The position numbers and the translations under genes were made by a program. A stretch of DNA of 64,000 bases from Pagrus major (lineage: Eukaryota; Chordata; Actinopteri; Spariformes; Sparidae), in NCBI RefSeq assembly GCF_040436345.1, contig NC_133230.1, positions 28,633,551 to 28,697,550 of the forward strand, written 5' to 3'. The notes beneath the pieces are model-generated. The model worked only from the letters and a program-made list of their open reading frames with translations, was not told where the DNA came from and did no database searches. Of the stretch, positions 1-16,200 are shown one piece after another. Position 1 is the first letter of the stretch. Each line of letters starts with the position of its first letter.

Positions 1-2240
1 TGCTGATGACTGGTGACATAGTGAAAAGCCCAGAAAAGCCAGCTGGAGACACCCCAGAAAAACACTGATTACACAAAAAAATCCAGGACAACCACTTCTT
101 ATGCAAGTGTAGTTACTTCCTTCTATGTCTGAGGCTGCTGGTAAAAGATTTAGATTTGTATTCAATGTGTTTGATTTTGTTTCTGTACTGTTAAGCATCA
201 CTTGTTCCAGATTTTAGTGTCAGTTACCGTAATGATGCCGAGTTTCTGGTGCTGGTTTCATCTGACTGGTTTTCGGTCAAAATGATTCAGTTCCACCAGC
301 TCCAATCATATCGGCATCGTTTACACACGTTTGAACAGAAGAAGATGCCGAGGGTTTCCTGCCAATGTCCAACACTGTTGATTGACTTCAGCACTTACAC
401 GTCATACTTTAGATTGGTTGGATTACTCGTCAGGACGTCTGTATTGTCCACTACCCAGAAAAGAAGACATAACATAAAACGAAACTCTAAAGAAGGTCAA
501 AATGTAAAAATACACTGACTGACTTTTAATTCACAAATGGAGATTTGAATCTGTCTAAATTAATAAAGCTTTGTGCAAATGTGTGTAACTGCTTTGTTTC
601 TCCTTCCTCCTCCAGCCTGCTTTGTGCATTCCTTTCCTCCATTCATCTGCCTCATTCTGGTTCAAACAGAGGTCTTGTTTTCACTGTACATTCAGAGCTG
701 ATTATGATCAGCAGGCTAGACACACAGTATGTATTGAGAATGAAATGCGGCTTGTATAGTTCTATCATTCTTGCTCCAGAAACTGGGTTGCAGAGCAGAA
801 AAATGCAATTGTTTCACCTTGAATTTTTCTCAATTCAACATTGCGTAACATGGTAAATATCTGAATCTAGTTCATGATGCATGATATTCTTCACAGAAGC
901 TGTTTTCTAGTTGCAGCACTGCGGGTTTGCATGCATTTTCCTGACCAGAGTCCTAATATGTTGCTCAACAGTTGCTAACGTGACAGTAAAAATGTGCTGA
1001 GCCTCCCAGTCTAACTGGTCACACGGACTGAACAATGGGAGGTAAAAAACACGCCTGGAGTTTCCCTCAGGCCTACAGAACTTCACGTTCAACTTGTTGT
1101 TTGTTTTTAAAGGGATAGGTCACAGCCTCGTGAAGTCCTGCAGCCTGGTCGGGAACTTGGAGTGCTTCCATTTTATCTGCAAAAGGAACTGAATGAGTGA
1201 CTTGATACTGGGTTATTAAAGGCACTGCGACTCAATCAGTGGGAGTTTAATCCTCTTCTAAGGGAAACATTTGCAGTGGCATCATTTACTATTTTCAGAA
1301 ATAGTTGGCAGGATGCTGAGTACAGTTAGTAAATGCTTGTAACCTCTGACCTCTGCTTGCAAGATATTAATCCTTTTTTTTTTTTACACTAAATCTAAAA
1401 TCTATGTATGTGCACTGTCGCAACAGGCACAAACATACAGCACATATAATCTATTACAGTTGTATCTAAGGAGTTCCCCTGACTTAAAGAATCAAAGCTG
1501 TCAAAGTGAATTAGATCTTTAAAAGCAAACATAATGTTGACCATGGGGTTTAAGCTCTGCTGCATGAGGTGAGCTTGAGGAAAACTCAGACCCGTCTTTC
1601 TGTTCTTGCATTCATCATATTATATGCACGGCGTGGTAAACAAACCGAGATCACATTGCACACTTTGAGTTTTGGAGGAAACTCCTGTGCATGCTGCAGC
1701 CCCCCTCCCGCAGGTCTTCAAACCCACTCAAAACACAGAGGGGCGGCTGAGCAACATTCCCTTTCGTTCAAGTGATTCAGCAGGGACATAATGCTAACGA
1801 AGGTGCAGTTTGAGGACTTTCCATGCATGCATCCTCTACTCATGCCAGAACAGAAACTCATGTGCAGCCAGAGGGACAAATTTAAAAATAAAGAGGCTCA
1901 TGCTTCAAATTATTCTGATTTCCTGGACTTCAGTATTTCCCCTTATTGTGGAATTAACATTTGATTTGCTGAAGCACTGGTGTAGCTTTAAGGTGGATTT
2001 TATTAAACACTACAAGTTGTGTAAAATACAACATAGCTTGCATAATAGCTGAGAAGAATGTTTTCAACATAGCTAGTGATTTGAGGTGTAGATTGGAGAG
2101 AAATGCATGTGTTGTATTTGAAAACTCTTACACGAGGCCTGACATACTGCAGAAATGTGTACTTTATATGCAGCAAATGTAGCCTGCAAAAGTACTTTGC
2201 TCTGTTGGTGACAAACTGAAGAGTGTATTTATGTGTCTCA
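1..2240. other. Upstream intergenic region, no gene seen
   Basis: No exon with convincing splice sites or a recognisable protein was found on either strand. The short open frames here lack family resemblance. It contains ordinary AT-rich non-coding DNA up to the nfkbia promoter. Confidence 0.6.
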
Positions 2241-2242
2241 AT

Positions 2243-2252
2243 AGAAATCCCC
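2243..2252 (-). promoter_or_regulatory. Possible weaker kappaB site upstream of nfkbia
   Basis: The plus strand reads AGAAATCCCC. Its complement GGGGATTTCT differs from the NF-kappaB consensus GGGRNNYYCC only at the last base. It lies 60 bp upstream of a perfect site and about 180 bp upstream of the nfkbia start codon. Function is inferred from position. Confidence 0.4.
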
Positions 2253-2302
2253 TCCTGGAGCCAGCAATCTGTATGCTGTGTTATTCTAAGTGACAGTTTT
2301 GT

Positions 2303-2312
2303 GGAAATCCCC
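2303..2312 (-). promoter_or_regulatory. kappaB site in the nfkbia promoter
   Basis: The plus strand reads GGAAATCCCC. The complement GGGGATTTCC fits the NF-kappaB consensus GGGRNNYYCC at every position. It lies about 115 bp upstream of the nfkbia start codon. Vertebrate NFKBIA promoters are known to carry such sites, so that NF-kappaB induces its own inhibitor. This site is the likely basis of that feedback here. Confidence 0.7.
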
Positions 2313-2427
2313 CACCTAGTTGTTAGCCCCGCCCCGCTGCAGCCGCCACACAGAGGGCATTTACAGACTGCTGCTCGGCTCCGTCAGAAGACATCCGCAC
2401 GCACCTCGTCTCGAACAACAAACCAAC

Positions 2428-5400
2428 ATGGACCTCCACCGGACCAGTATATTAAACCAAATGGATTATAGCCGAGAGTCTAAAGAAGGGAAGCAGTCGA
2501 CAGATGAGCGGCTGGACAGCGGCTTGGACTCGCTGAAAGAGGAGGAGTACCAGGCTGTGGCGGCCGAGATCCGTCGGCTCCAGCTGGAATGTGAGCCGCC
2601 GCAGCACAAACAAGCTCCGGCTGTAAGCGGAGAGCTGCACGAATGGAAAACACAGATCACGGAGGACGGAGACACGTAAGTTAGCCCGGGAATAACGTTA
2701 CAGTGTTGAGCACGGGGGTATTTATAAGCTTCGTAGGTACAGCTTGGCTTGTAGTATCGCCTGAGTAGGCCCAGCTTGGCTCTCGGAGGTAATTTGATCC
2801 TTTCCTGTGGGGAATGTCTTCCTCTAGCTTGTCATTACAATTTACAGGCCCGGGCCTAACCAAGTCCACACTGGGGCTTAACTTCTAAGCATTGGGGCTT
2901 ATAAAAGTACGCCGCTGCGGTGTTAAAACACAGAACGGGTGTCCGGTTTTGATAACGGGACTGGCTGTGGCCAGACACGGCTGTATTGGACGTAAACAAA
3001 AGGCTATTATCAGCAGGGAATCTACTATGGCCGCGGGTCAGACTGGGAAAGTCCCGGGCGCGCCGCCAAGGAATCCGACCGAAGCGCGCTCCCGTGGAGC
3101 GAGAAGAAGGAAAAAAAGTAGAAAAAAGTACCTTAAGTAACACAAACGTAAGTCTGTGGAGGCTGAGGCCGAAACTCTGCTCTGCAGTACGTGTCTGCGG
3201 TTTGTTGTTACTATTATAAAACCAGGGGGAATAACATTATGAATGACTCCAAGTGTTATTCTTGTTATAATGCAATTCTTCCACCGGGAAATGTAGTTCT
3301 AACTCCGCACAGAGCTCTGCAGTGGCCTCAGAGTCTCATATAGTGCACACATGAACAACGTGGGTTCATCGATATGGTCCGGAAGACCGCAGCTGTCTCG
3401 TATTAATCAGTGAAGCATAAAACCATGTTTCAGTGATTTAACCAGAGGACACACACCAGAGGGCTGGCTCTCAGTGTGGGGGCAAGGGAGCACCGGCTCA
3501 TCAGCAGCTTCTAGAGGAGTTAACTTTATTTATTTACATGGATTTATTGTAATGGCATTCTCAGAACATTATCCCCTTTACACCAAGTGGAAAACTGCTC
3601 TTTTACAAATTGATTTAAAAAAACATTATTTAATATGAGAAGCTGCATTGAGAGGTTATTTTCTGCTTCAGAGGACGTCAGTAAAAGTCAGATATAGGGT
3701 ATTCAGCATTTTCAGGGCTGATTTCTCGTTCTGTGCAATTATATAATAAATGAATTGAAGCCTGCACCTGATTTAGCACACAGTAAAACTTGCTTTTCTA
3801 TACGTTCTGTATTTGCTGTTCTTGCCTACTAAATGTCAAGTGACTTTGTGTCACTGCTTCCTTGTGGAAATTCTTCCTTTTGTCCTGTAGCTTTGGTTGT
3901 GTTGTGTACGTGCATTGTAACAGGTTTTCTATCCTCTCTCTGTCTCTACAGGCTGCTCCACCTGGCCATCATCCACGAGGCCAAGGACTACATCAGAACA
4001 ATGATAGACCTGTCCAGGAACACAGACTTCCTCAACACACAGAATGACCAGAGACAGGTATGAAAGAGCTGCCTCTGAGGAGGACTTCATCCTCCCCTCC
4101 CCTCTGCCTTTAATCACCTCCACTTAATTCAGTTTACTTACTCTATCTAGACTCTCCTTTCCACCAGGATGTAGCAATAATAAAAATTACACTGTGTCTT
4201 TACTATCAAAATGTCTGCTGACTCAGTAACTCACCTGTCTTCTCCTCACTTCCTCCCATCCCAGACTCCTCTCCACTTAGCAGTAATAACAAACCAAGCA
4301 GACGTGTGTCAGCGCCTCCTGGTATCCGGCTGCGACCCGACGCTGGTGGACGACAGCGGGGACACACCTCTTCACATCGCCTGTCGCCACGGTAACCTGC
4401 CATGCTTCAGCGTCATCACACAGAACTGTCAGCCGGAGCATCTACACACAGTGATGGCTGCCTGCAACTATCATGGTGAGATTGTAGGACAAGAACAGTG
4501 TTTCTCTCCTGAGCTGATGTGGTTTTGAAGTTGTTCCTGTTCTATTCCCCCTTTGGACACCCTGAAGTTTTCACAAAGAAAACATTTCTGATAAAGGCTT
4601 CAGTTGTCAACAGTATAACTACAGTTGTTTACATGTTCAGGAATAAATATGCTTGAATTTAGCAGTGGCAGGTCTAAATTTCAATGTTTGTACATCATAA
4701 TAATATATTCCGTAGTAGTGGTGATTTCCATTATGTGGTGGCCCACCCTTGGTGCATGGAAACAGATGAGACACTGACCAGTCTGCTGCCTGTCTCCGCT
4801 ACTATTTAAAAGAAGGAGTGGTGGGCACGAGAAGAGAAATTTCTGCCGCCCATTATCCCTGAACACTATGGTTAGGAGGAAGGAAACATTTATGCAAGCA
4901 AGGGGAATGCCATAGCCATTCACGCCATCACATCCTGCTGAAAGCCCATCTATTACATGGCACATAATGTTAGACGCTGAGGCTCTAAATTTAAATGTGC
5001 AGGATTTCAGTTTTAGACTTGTGCGTAGACATTTTGAAGTCTCAAGTATGCCGTTGTTGGCTGGCTTGCAGACTTCTTTGAGGAACCGACCAACCAACTT
5101 AATTTGTTGTATAAAATAAAAATGACTTTAGTAATCTGGGTTAACGTGGCAGATTAATATAAATCCACATATAGCTAATAGACCCACGTTTGATCCCGGG
5201 CTTTTCTTTGAAAACAGCAGGTATGAAGTAAGTGGCCTGGTGTCAGCTCTTAAGCCCTTTTCTCTGATGTTTTTACAGGTCAGAACTGCCTCCACCTGGC
5301 CTCAGTTCAGGGTTTCCTCTCACTGGTGGAGAACATGGTGGATCTAGGAGCTGACGTTAATGCAAAGGTAAACGACACACACACCAAATGAGAATACACA

Positions 5401-5904
5401 CTCTAATTACACAAAATGTATGTACATTTAAAATAAATCCCTCTTGAGCCCTTTTATTTTGTATTTACACCCTGTGCTAATTACATCGTGTTCTCTTCCT
5501 TTCCTACAGGAACAGCGTAATGGTCGCGGTGCACTTCACCTGGCCGTGGACCAGCAGAATTTCTCACTGGTCAAACTGCTGCTGAAGAAAGGAGCAGACC
5601 CCAACCTCCTGACCTCTGGAGGGCACACTCCCTTCCACCTCACCTACGGCCGCGACAATGACGACATCAGGAAAGAACTGTACTCGCTGACCAAACCGGA
5701 CCTGAGGGAGCTTCCTGACAGCGAATCGGACGACAGCGAGGAAGAGGAGGAGGAGGAGTCTGATGAGGAGGTGTGTGTGTGTTGAAAACGCGGAGATTCC
5801 ACTCTAACGTTAAAAGTTGCTTTCCGGCCAGGGTGTAACCATTTTTTCTGTCCTCTGTGTGTTTCTAGGTGGGTTATGACGATATTCAGTGGAATGGACA
5901 TTAG
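2428..5904 (+). CDS. nfkbia: NF-kappa-B inhibitor alpha (IkappaB-alpha)
   Basis: Cytoplasmic inhibitor that masks Rel/NF-kappaB dimers until it is phosphorylated, ubiquitinated and degraded. Six coding exons with GT/AG borders: 2428-2675, 3952-4057, 4265-4475, 5279-5367, 5510-5770, 5869-5904. They total 951 nt, 316 residues, against 317 in human. The N-terminus has the IKK phosphodegron DSGLDS (Ser31 and Ser35) with candidate ubiquitin-acceptor lysines 19 and 22. Ankyrin repeats begin near residue 83 (TLLHLA) and recur as TPLHLAV, NCLHLAS and GALHLAV. The tail is an acidic PEST-like stretch (ESDDSEEEEEEESDEE) ending DIQWNGH. The first ATG after the kappaB site is used; Met12 is an alternative. 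A frame-open upstream ATG at 2320 is judged to be 5' leader. The neighbour psma6 matches the human arrangement. Identity is certain. Confidence 0.97.
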
Positions 5905-5909
5905 CAGGA

Positions 5910-5913
<4 letters not shown>

Positions 5914-5941
<28 letters not shown>
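5914..5941. repeat. (GA)n microsatellite in the nfkbia 3' UTR
   Basis: About 14 GA units start 10 bases after the nfkbia stop codon, so they lie in its 3' UTR. Length variation there is likely. Confidence 0.9.
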
Positions 5942-5946
<5 letters not shown>

Positions 5947-6606
5947 AAGTTACAGAGGCTGCGGTGATGACTGTAAAGGACAAGAGAAATGGCTCGGCAT
6001 GTCGACTGCTTCCTGCAAAAACGTCACATGAGCCCGGTAGAGTGGGTGACACGCCGCGGGCGTGACCGCTGACAAATCGGATGGACAGGCAACTGCAATG
6101 GAGAACCAAACGGAGACTGATGGTCGAATAAACCGATGAGTCTGCTCCAGGCTGCAGGAGAGCAAACGCACGCCGAGATGTGAACACATGACACATTATG
6201 ATGGGATCGCTTTATGATAAAGAGGATTGCTTGTATTTTGTGGACCCTGCGAATCATTTGTCACAAAAAACATCCATCCACACAGACGTACCTGCAACAG
6301 CTCTGTTGTATGATATTGTAAATGCTGTGTATACAAGATGTATTTTTTATGGAAGCTGTGAATGTGTACAGTTGAGCAGGTTGTATATGTCAGGCAGCAA
6401 ACAGTCCAGCACACTCCAGTTAAATTAAAAACACTCATATTTAACAGTAAACACCTGTGTGAGTAAATTTGTGGATTGGGGAGTGTAAAGGGGAAACAGA
6501 CAGCATGTGAATGGAAAATTGCAGCTGGATGCCGACCAAGGCACTAAGTTTGGACGAGAATGCTTTCACATGTGTACATTAGATGTCATAATTCTGGTAG
6601 TATCAC

Positions 6607-6612
6607 AATAAA
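6607..6612 (+). terminator. Candidate polyadenylation signal of nfkbia
   Basis: AATAAA lies about 700 bp after the nfkbia stop codon. A weaker ATTAAA at 6424-6429 is an alternative that would give a shorter 3' UTR. No transcript end can be seen directly. Confidence 0.45.
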
Positions 6613-6995
6613 GATCATACAGACTCCAGCATATAATCGACAGCGCATGACAATATTACAAGGCTGCAATTACACGGGAAATAACCTCAACCATGTGCCT
6701 TCATGCTGCCGTCAGTGCGTCTGTGCTTGTAGAAATACCTCCATCCAAGCGTAACAGCTGACTAAGTTCAGAACGGCTCTTTATTTTCATGTAATGCATG
6801 TCATTCAGGGAAGTGCTGATAACCCGACAACTCGTTTCCACTGAAAGAGGAACTGTCGGCAAGTTGAATTCCTCCCAGCGTTTGCGTAGAAAGAGATAAG
6901 AGGCGGAGGGACATTGTGTGTGTGTAATGAGGCTGATTGCTCGGTCCTCTAAATCAGGAAGTTTTTGGGAGGGTGGAGCCAAGGGGGAAGGGACA

Positions 6996-7005
6996 GGAAA
7001 TTCCC
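6996..7005. promoter_or_regulatory. kappaB-like site downstream of nfkbia
   Basis: GGAAATTCCC is a near-palindromic kappaB motif, about 1.1 kb beyond the nfkbia stop codon, in a GA-rich stretch between nfkbia and psma6. It could be a downstream enhancer element or chance. Confidence 0.35.
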
Positions 7006-7233
7006 AGGAACAACACTCAGCTGTTCGCAACATTCCTGCCTCTTATTCCTCCAAAGAAGGGAATCTCCGCTGAATAACAGGATGCTTCAGTCAAGTTCGG
7101 AGCAACAGGGAGGAAGGGAGTTTTACTGAAAATTCAGAAAACATCAAAAGTCAATGTTAAATAGAGTTATGCAATTCTATGATTGTCATATAGATATGCT
7201 CTTCACATTTAAGTTGTAATAGACATTATACTT

Positions 7234-7643
7234 AAAGGATAAGTTCACCCAAAAATGAAAATTCTGTCATTATCTACTCAATACCATGTCAAGGATGACA
7301 GGTGAAATGTTGTGGTTCAGAAAACATTTGTGGAGCTTCACAGCAAAACAACATTGCGGCATTCTCCTAAAAAACTGAAGAAGATGGGGACGCCAATCCA
7401 ATCCAAGTCTCTGGAATCCCAAACTGTTAGACGCTTGTAGGTTAGCAGCTACAGTGAAGATTTCAGCCTTTTTTCACATTTTAAAACAAGTCCCCAGCTA
7501 CTTCAGTTGTTTAGGAGAATGCTGCAATGCCGTGTTGCTGTGAGGCTCCAAAAATGTTTTGAGGACTTCACCAAACTTGTCATCTGCAGGAGGGTTAGTG
7601 AATAATGACTGGATTTTCAGCTTTGGCTGAACTTGTCCATTAA
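7234..7643. mobile_element. Foldback MITE, about 0.4 kb
   Basis: The two halves are inverted copies of each other. The left end AAGGATAAGTTCACCC pairs with the complement of the right end, AATGGACAAGTTCAGCC. The pairing continues inward through 'tgaaaat', 'gtcattat', 'catttttggagc' and 'gcattctcctaaa'. No coding capacity is seen. This is the layout of a non-autonomous DNA transposon common in fish intergenic DNA. Confidence 0.8.
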
Positions 7644-8850
7644 CGCTATAATAAAACAATAGTATCTGTAATGTGGTGGACTGTACAACAAAATACTAAT
7701 ACTATTATACTAATATAATACTACAATACTAATATATTTTAAATATTTGCAAGACCCTTATTAATCAGGGCCTAGATTCTTGTGTAGAAGCCAAACATTT
7801 TTCTTCTCAATTAAACGGATTGCCACGCTTTGCATTGAAAAGCTGCTCATGGTTGACAATTTAGAGTAAAAGCAGCTGACAAAAACAAAAACTGATAAAT
7901 ATGTGCAATCTTTGTCCAACAAAAGTGGGACATTAAAAGTCTGTTTTACATGAAAATATGATACCAGCAGTGCAGCTTTTAAAGTAATGTTTTTCCACAT
8001 GACTCACTTCACCCACCTCACCCAAAAGCTCAGTATTAAGGTTGGACCTGGTAATATTTGTCTCCTTCCAGAACAGCACAAATAGAAATTGATTGAGCAT
8101 CACAAGGTTAAATTCTACAAAGAAAAGGACACAAGGGAACGCAAGTAATCGATAAAAACATTGTGTTTAATAGAAGAGCAGTAATGTACAGCAGAGAGGA
8201 GGAGGATCAAAACACAAGGGAGAGGATGAAATAATTAGAGACTCGTTGACCTGAGCGGACCTCAGCAGGGGTGTGACGATGACTGTCGCAACGGGAGAAT
8301 TCCCACAGCTGTTCCCTGGGTTTTTATCACAAAGTACTTTAGAGCATAAACATCAGAGGAGACTTTAAAGCAGATGAATAAAATGAGAGAGATACACGTT
8401 GTGGCAGCCCTGAGTAAAGATTTGAAGCACTGATTGAACACAGTGACTCAAGAAGCTGCAGGACCACCAAGTCCGTACAAAGTAAGAGGTATTGTGCTGT
8501 AGTTGTAGTGGTACCACACCCCTGTCCTCCAATCTGCTCATGTCACACTCATCAACTGAAGTCATTTGGGCTAAGCTCTATCCAGAGAGGAAACAATGGC
8601 TGACACCATCCGCGACCAACGACTCATGTTGACAGATATGAATGTCCAGCATCTTTCCAAGCTGTGTGTCATCTGGCAGATGCCTGTGGTGAGGATGTCT
8701 CAGTGAGGTGAGAAGGAAAATGAATGGAGGGGTCAATATGTGAGAACAGGGTGTCCAGTGAGGTCCCGGGTGTGACCAGAGGATGAAGGAGGGGTAAGTG
8801 CCGGTGCAGATGGGTAATGTATTCCACCCACCTGATAAAAATGACCAAAT
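7644..8850. other. Intergenic spacer between nfkbia and psma6
   Basis: No exon, RNA gene or clear repeat was recognised. psma6 mRNA probably ends near 8856, so this is untranscribed spacer between the convergent nfkbia and psma6. Confidence 0.5.
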
Positions 8851-8855
8851 TGTTC

Positions 8856-8861
8856 TTTATT
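8856..8861 (-). terminator. Polyadenylation signal of psma6
   Basis: Minus-strand AATAAA lies about 140 bp beyond the psma6 stop codon, a typical spacing for a short 3' UTR. Confidence 0.65.
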
Positions 8862-9001
8862 GTTCAGTTTTTAGTTTATCTCGAGCTCACTCTTCTGAAC
8901 AAGATGATACCAACTCCTCCTTTACATTACTTCTGGACAAGGCCTTTGTGTGGAGGAAACACGATTTTCTGTTGTCGCAGCAAAATGGCTGCCAACTTTC
9001 C

Positions 9002-12993
<3,992 letters not shown>

Positions 12994-13199
12994 CTAACAT
13001 CTACTACCGGATGTGATTGGTCCGTTTGAAGGCTTTCACTTCCGGGTCAGCTTTGTAGTTTACAGACGTCACCACTGAATACAACCTTCTGCTCCTTTGC
13101 ACTTTGTTTATGATTGTCATTATTTTTAAAGGAATATTTTCCCCATGTTTTAAAGTCACATTAAAAAGCAAAGACCAGTTAGTTATATGTGGTAAATGT

Positions 13200-13205
13200 T
13201 TTATT
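13200..13205 (-). terminator. Polyadenylation signal of prorp
   Basis: Minus-strand AATAAA only about 50 bp beyond the prorp stop codon. It lies within the 0.34-kb gap that separates prorp from the downstream psma6 start. Confidence 0.6.
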
Positions 13206-13254
13206 TACAGGTCCGTAGTCATAATCAAAGCATATGAGTTAGGAGTGTGGATGC

Positions 13255-16200
13255 TCAGTGCTTTCTGGTGAGGCAGAGCCATCTTTGTGGTACTTCATAG
13301 GTGCTCCTGTCCTCTGTGTCGTCGTAGGGAAGGTGCCACGAGTCCGCTGAAGTCTGGACAATGGTGTCATAGTTGGGAATACTCTAAACACAACACAGAT
13401 ACAGACAGTTAATTCATATGCTTCTTCCTTCAGCCCTCTCCCCTCACACCTCTGCCTGCTCCTTTCTCTTCCTCACCAGAAATCGGACTCTCCTGCCGGC
13501 TGCGACGTGTCCATCCACTACCAGCTGGTGGCCTCTCTGCCATTTGAAGAAGAGGCGTCTGGTGGCTCCGTCTGGCAGGCAGGCCTTGTGGTCCCTCATG
13601 AGGTCCCTGCTCACAAACTTACAGTGGTTCCCAGAATGTAAAGTGGCATACAGCAAGAAGGGGTCGTCCTCCGAACTGACAGACACACAGACCAAAAGGT
13701 GTAAGGTTGTTGATAAAAAAGAGGCACTGCTGAATACAACAATCATAAAAAAAAATCCTAATAACAAAATAACTGCTGTGTTTTATGTGTTTTCTGCGGA
13801 GTATATTCCGTATGATGTTTTTTTTATCATCAGGTGCTCACATGTTTTCAGTGAAGAAGCAATGAGCTTTCTGCCGGATGAGGTCCATGTCGTGTCTCTC
13901 CCAGAATCTGGACGGCCGCAGCATGTGTTTCCTCCCCAACACCAGAATAGTGTGGCCCTGACGCTCCAGCTCTGACACCACCGCCAGCAACTGAAAACAC
14001 ACATGCAAACACCTCAATACTTTGAATACATGAATATCTAATAACACAAATACCGGCCGAGACGCCAGCATGAAGCAGATAGATGACTAATACAAGTTTA
14101 AGACAGTTTGCGTGTGTGTGGTAGATCCTATAACATGTAATTATGTGTTAAAAGGATAGACAAAAGAGTTATACAAGTGAACTGGAATAGGTTTTGTAAG
14201 TTGCATAGCAACAACATGCAACAAAATCACAGTATTACAGATATGCAGGCCTATCTAAGTGACCACACCCCAAGTCATGCTTTTTGGATGTCTTTTTATA
14301 CAAGTCAAAGGAACAGGAAGAACATCTGTAAGTTGTTTCTGAGTGGACTCTTAGATATGGCTGAAACTAATTACTGTACCTCTCTCACTAATAATGCAAT
14401 GGAGCACTTCTGTCAACTACTTATTGCCTCAGCCAGAGCTACCACTCTTTACTTATGTAGCACTGAACCAAGAGTTTTGTTAAATAGAGCTGTGTGATGA
14501 GATGTGGGAAATTGATTCTTAAGATGTTTAGTGCGTCTGTGGGCCCTGGGGAAGCCTTAAGATGTCATCATTTTGTGTTATTGGACCTTAAAAGGGTAGT
14601 ACACGTATAATGACCTTAAACTTGTGTTATATGTTATGTTCACAATTATTAGCTATTCTAGTGGGGAGGCTCTATGGATGGCAATGATCCACTGACTGAG
14701 CTATTTTATGACCAAATACCTGCAAAACTATTGGCACCTCCATCAGCTGCAGCTGTACTTTGTGTTGAGTGCTAATAAGCAAATTAAGTTTAAGTTTAGT
14801 TGTGAACATGACAAATATTGCACTTTTACTGTGTTTTTTGATAATGACCTGCTTAGCAGCAGTGTTTGCATCGTCACTGTGAGCATGTTAGCATGCTGTC
14901 ATTAGCATTTAGCTCAAAGCATGGCTGCTGGGTGAAATTACAGCCGCTCAGCGTCGATAGTGAGGCAGCAGACTGTTCATCGTATGTTTAGCATGTATTT
15001 TCATATCTCATACATAACTGTGTAGCTGACCTCCGATTTCTTTCATGAAGCCGTTTGAATAACAGTTTCTGTCACTAAATTTTCATGACTTTTGCATTTA
15101 TTTTAATTATTCATTCAGCTTTCCCATGAACTAGATGACCAGATAGGGAAATAGGTTTGTCTGTGTGTGCTTCCCTTTGTCTTGCAGCCACTTTGAGAAA
15201 GATGTGACATATTTTAATGCAGAGAGACCGTTGACACTCACATCCTGATAGACAGACAGATGTGGGCACACAAGCAGACTAGGTGTTATTAAAATCAGGT
15301 ATTGGCCAGTTATAGCGGCGCTTCCTACACACATCTACTCACGCACACGGCAGGGTTAGTCATTGTGCAACCGTCAGAAAAGCCCCTGAGTTGGACAGAC
15401 ATACATGTAGGAAGATACCACTCAAATCTAGACTGTAAAACTGTGTGTCTGCATTTGCAGATATGATTCTGAATTTGCACCGTTGGACTCGTAGACACCG
15501 TACAATATTTAACTTAAACCTTATTTATATCACTGTTTGCACATGCGTCTGTCTGTTTGTTTTCTTACCGTCTCTGACTGCTTGGCTTTGTCCTTGTTGA
15601 TATTTGCTACATTTAATCCATCTACGACCACATCAAAAGCTGGCTTCCTCTTCACAAATGTCTTGAACCTCTCCAACTCCTGAACAGACACATAAACAGA
15701 AAGAAATGAACACAGAGATAGAGATAGAGAGCAACATACTGAACAAAAAATAGGCCAGTGAAGGAGTAGATAGAAAGAAACAGATAAAGAAAGGCACATC
15801 ATTCCTGGATATTGTGCCATATTGTACAAATACACTTCAGTTTACACTTCACCACATTACTGCTTTTTGCTATTTAACCATAGGAGCTCAGGATATTTAA
15901 TAGTCGTGTGTGGATGGTAACAGAAGCTTCTAAAAAATCTGAATTCATAGTGGCACGAGAGGAAAAGTGGATCACCAAATGTATTATAATTCATCCTCAG
16001 GGGCTCATGAAGTTTTAGTCCAATCCATTTAGTAGATGTGGAGATATTTCACTGAATATGTGATGAATTTGACCTGCTAGTGGTCCACAGGGAAAAGTCG
16101 GGATCACCAAAGTCAGCAGGATGTTAGTGATTCATCCACTGGGGAATGTCCTTAAAAAGTTTCATGGCAAATAGATGTTGAGATATTTCAATCTGGTCCA

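Noticed and set aside
2320-2427. Upstream in-frame ATG extending nfkbia by 36 residues
   Set aside because: The extension is Arg/Pro/His-rich and not found in the family; starting at 2428 gives the standard length of 316 residues.
4681-5097. 138-residue minus-strand open frame
   Set aside because: Falls in an nfkbia intron, on the opposite strand; composition looks random and no motif was seen.
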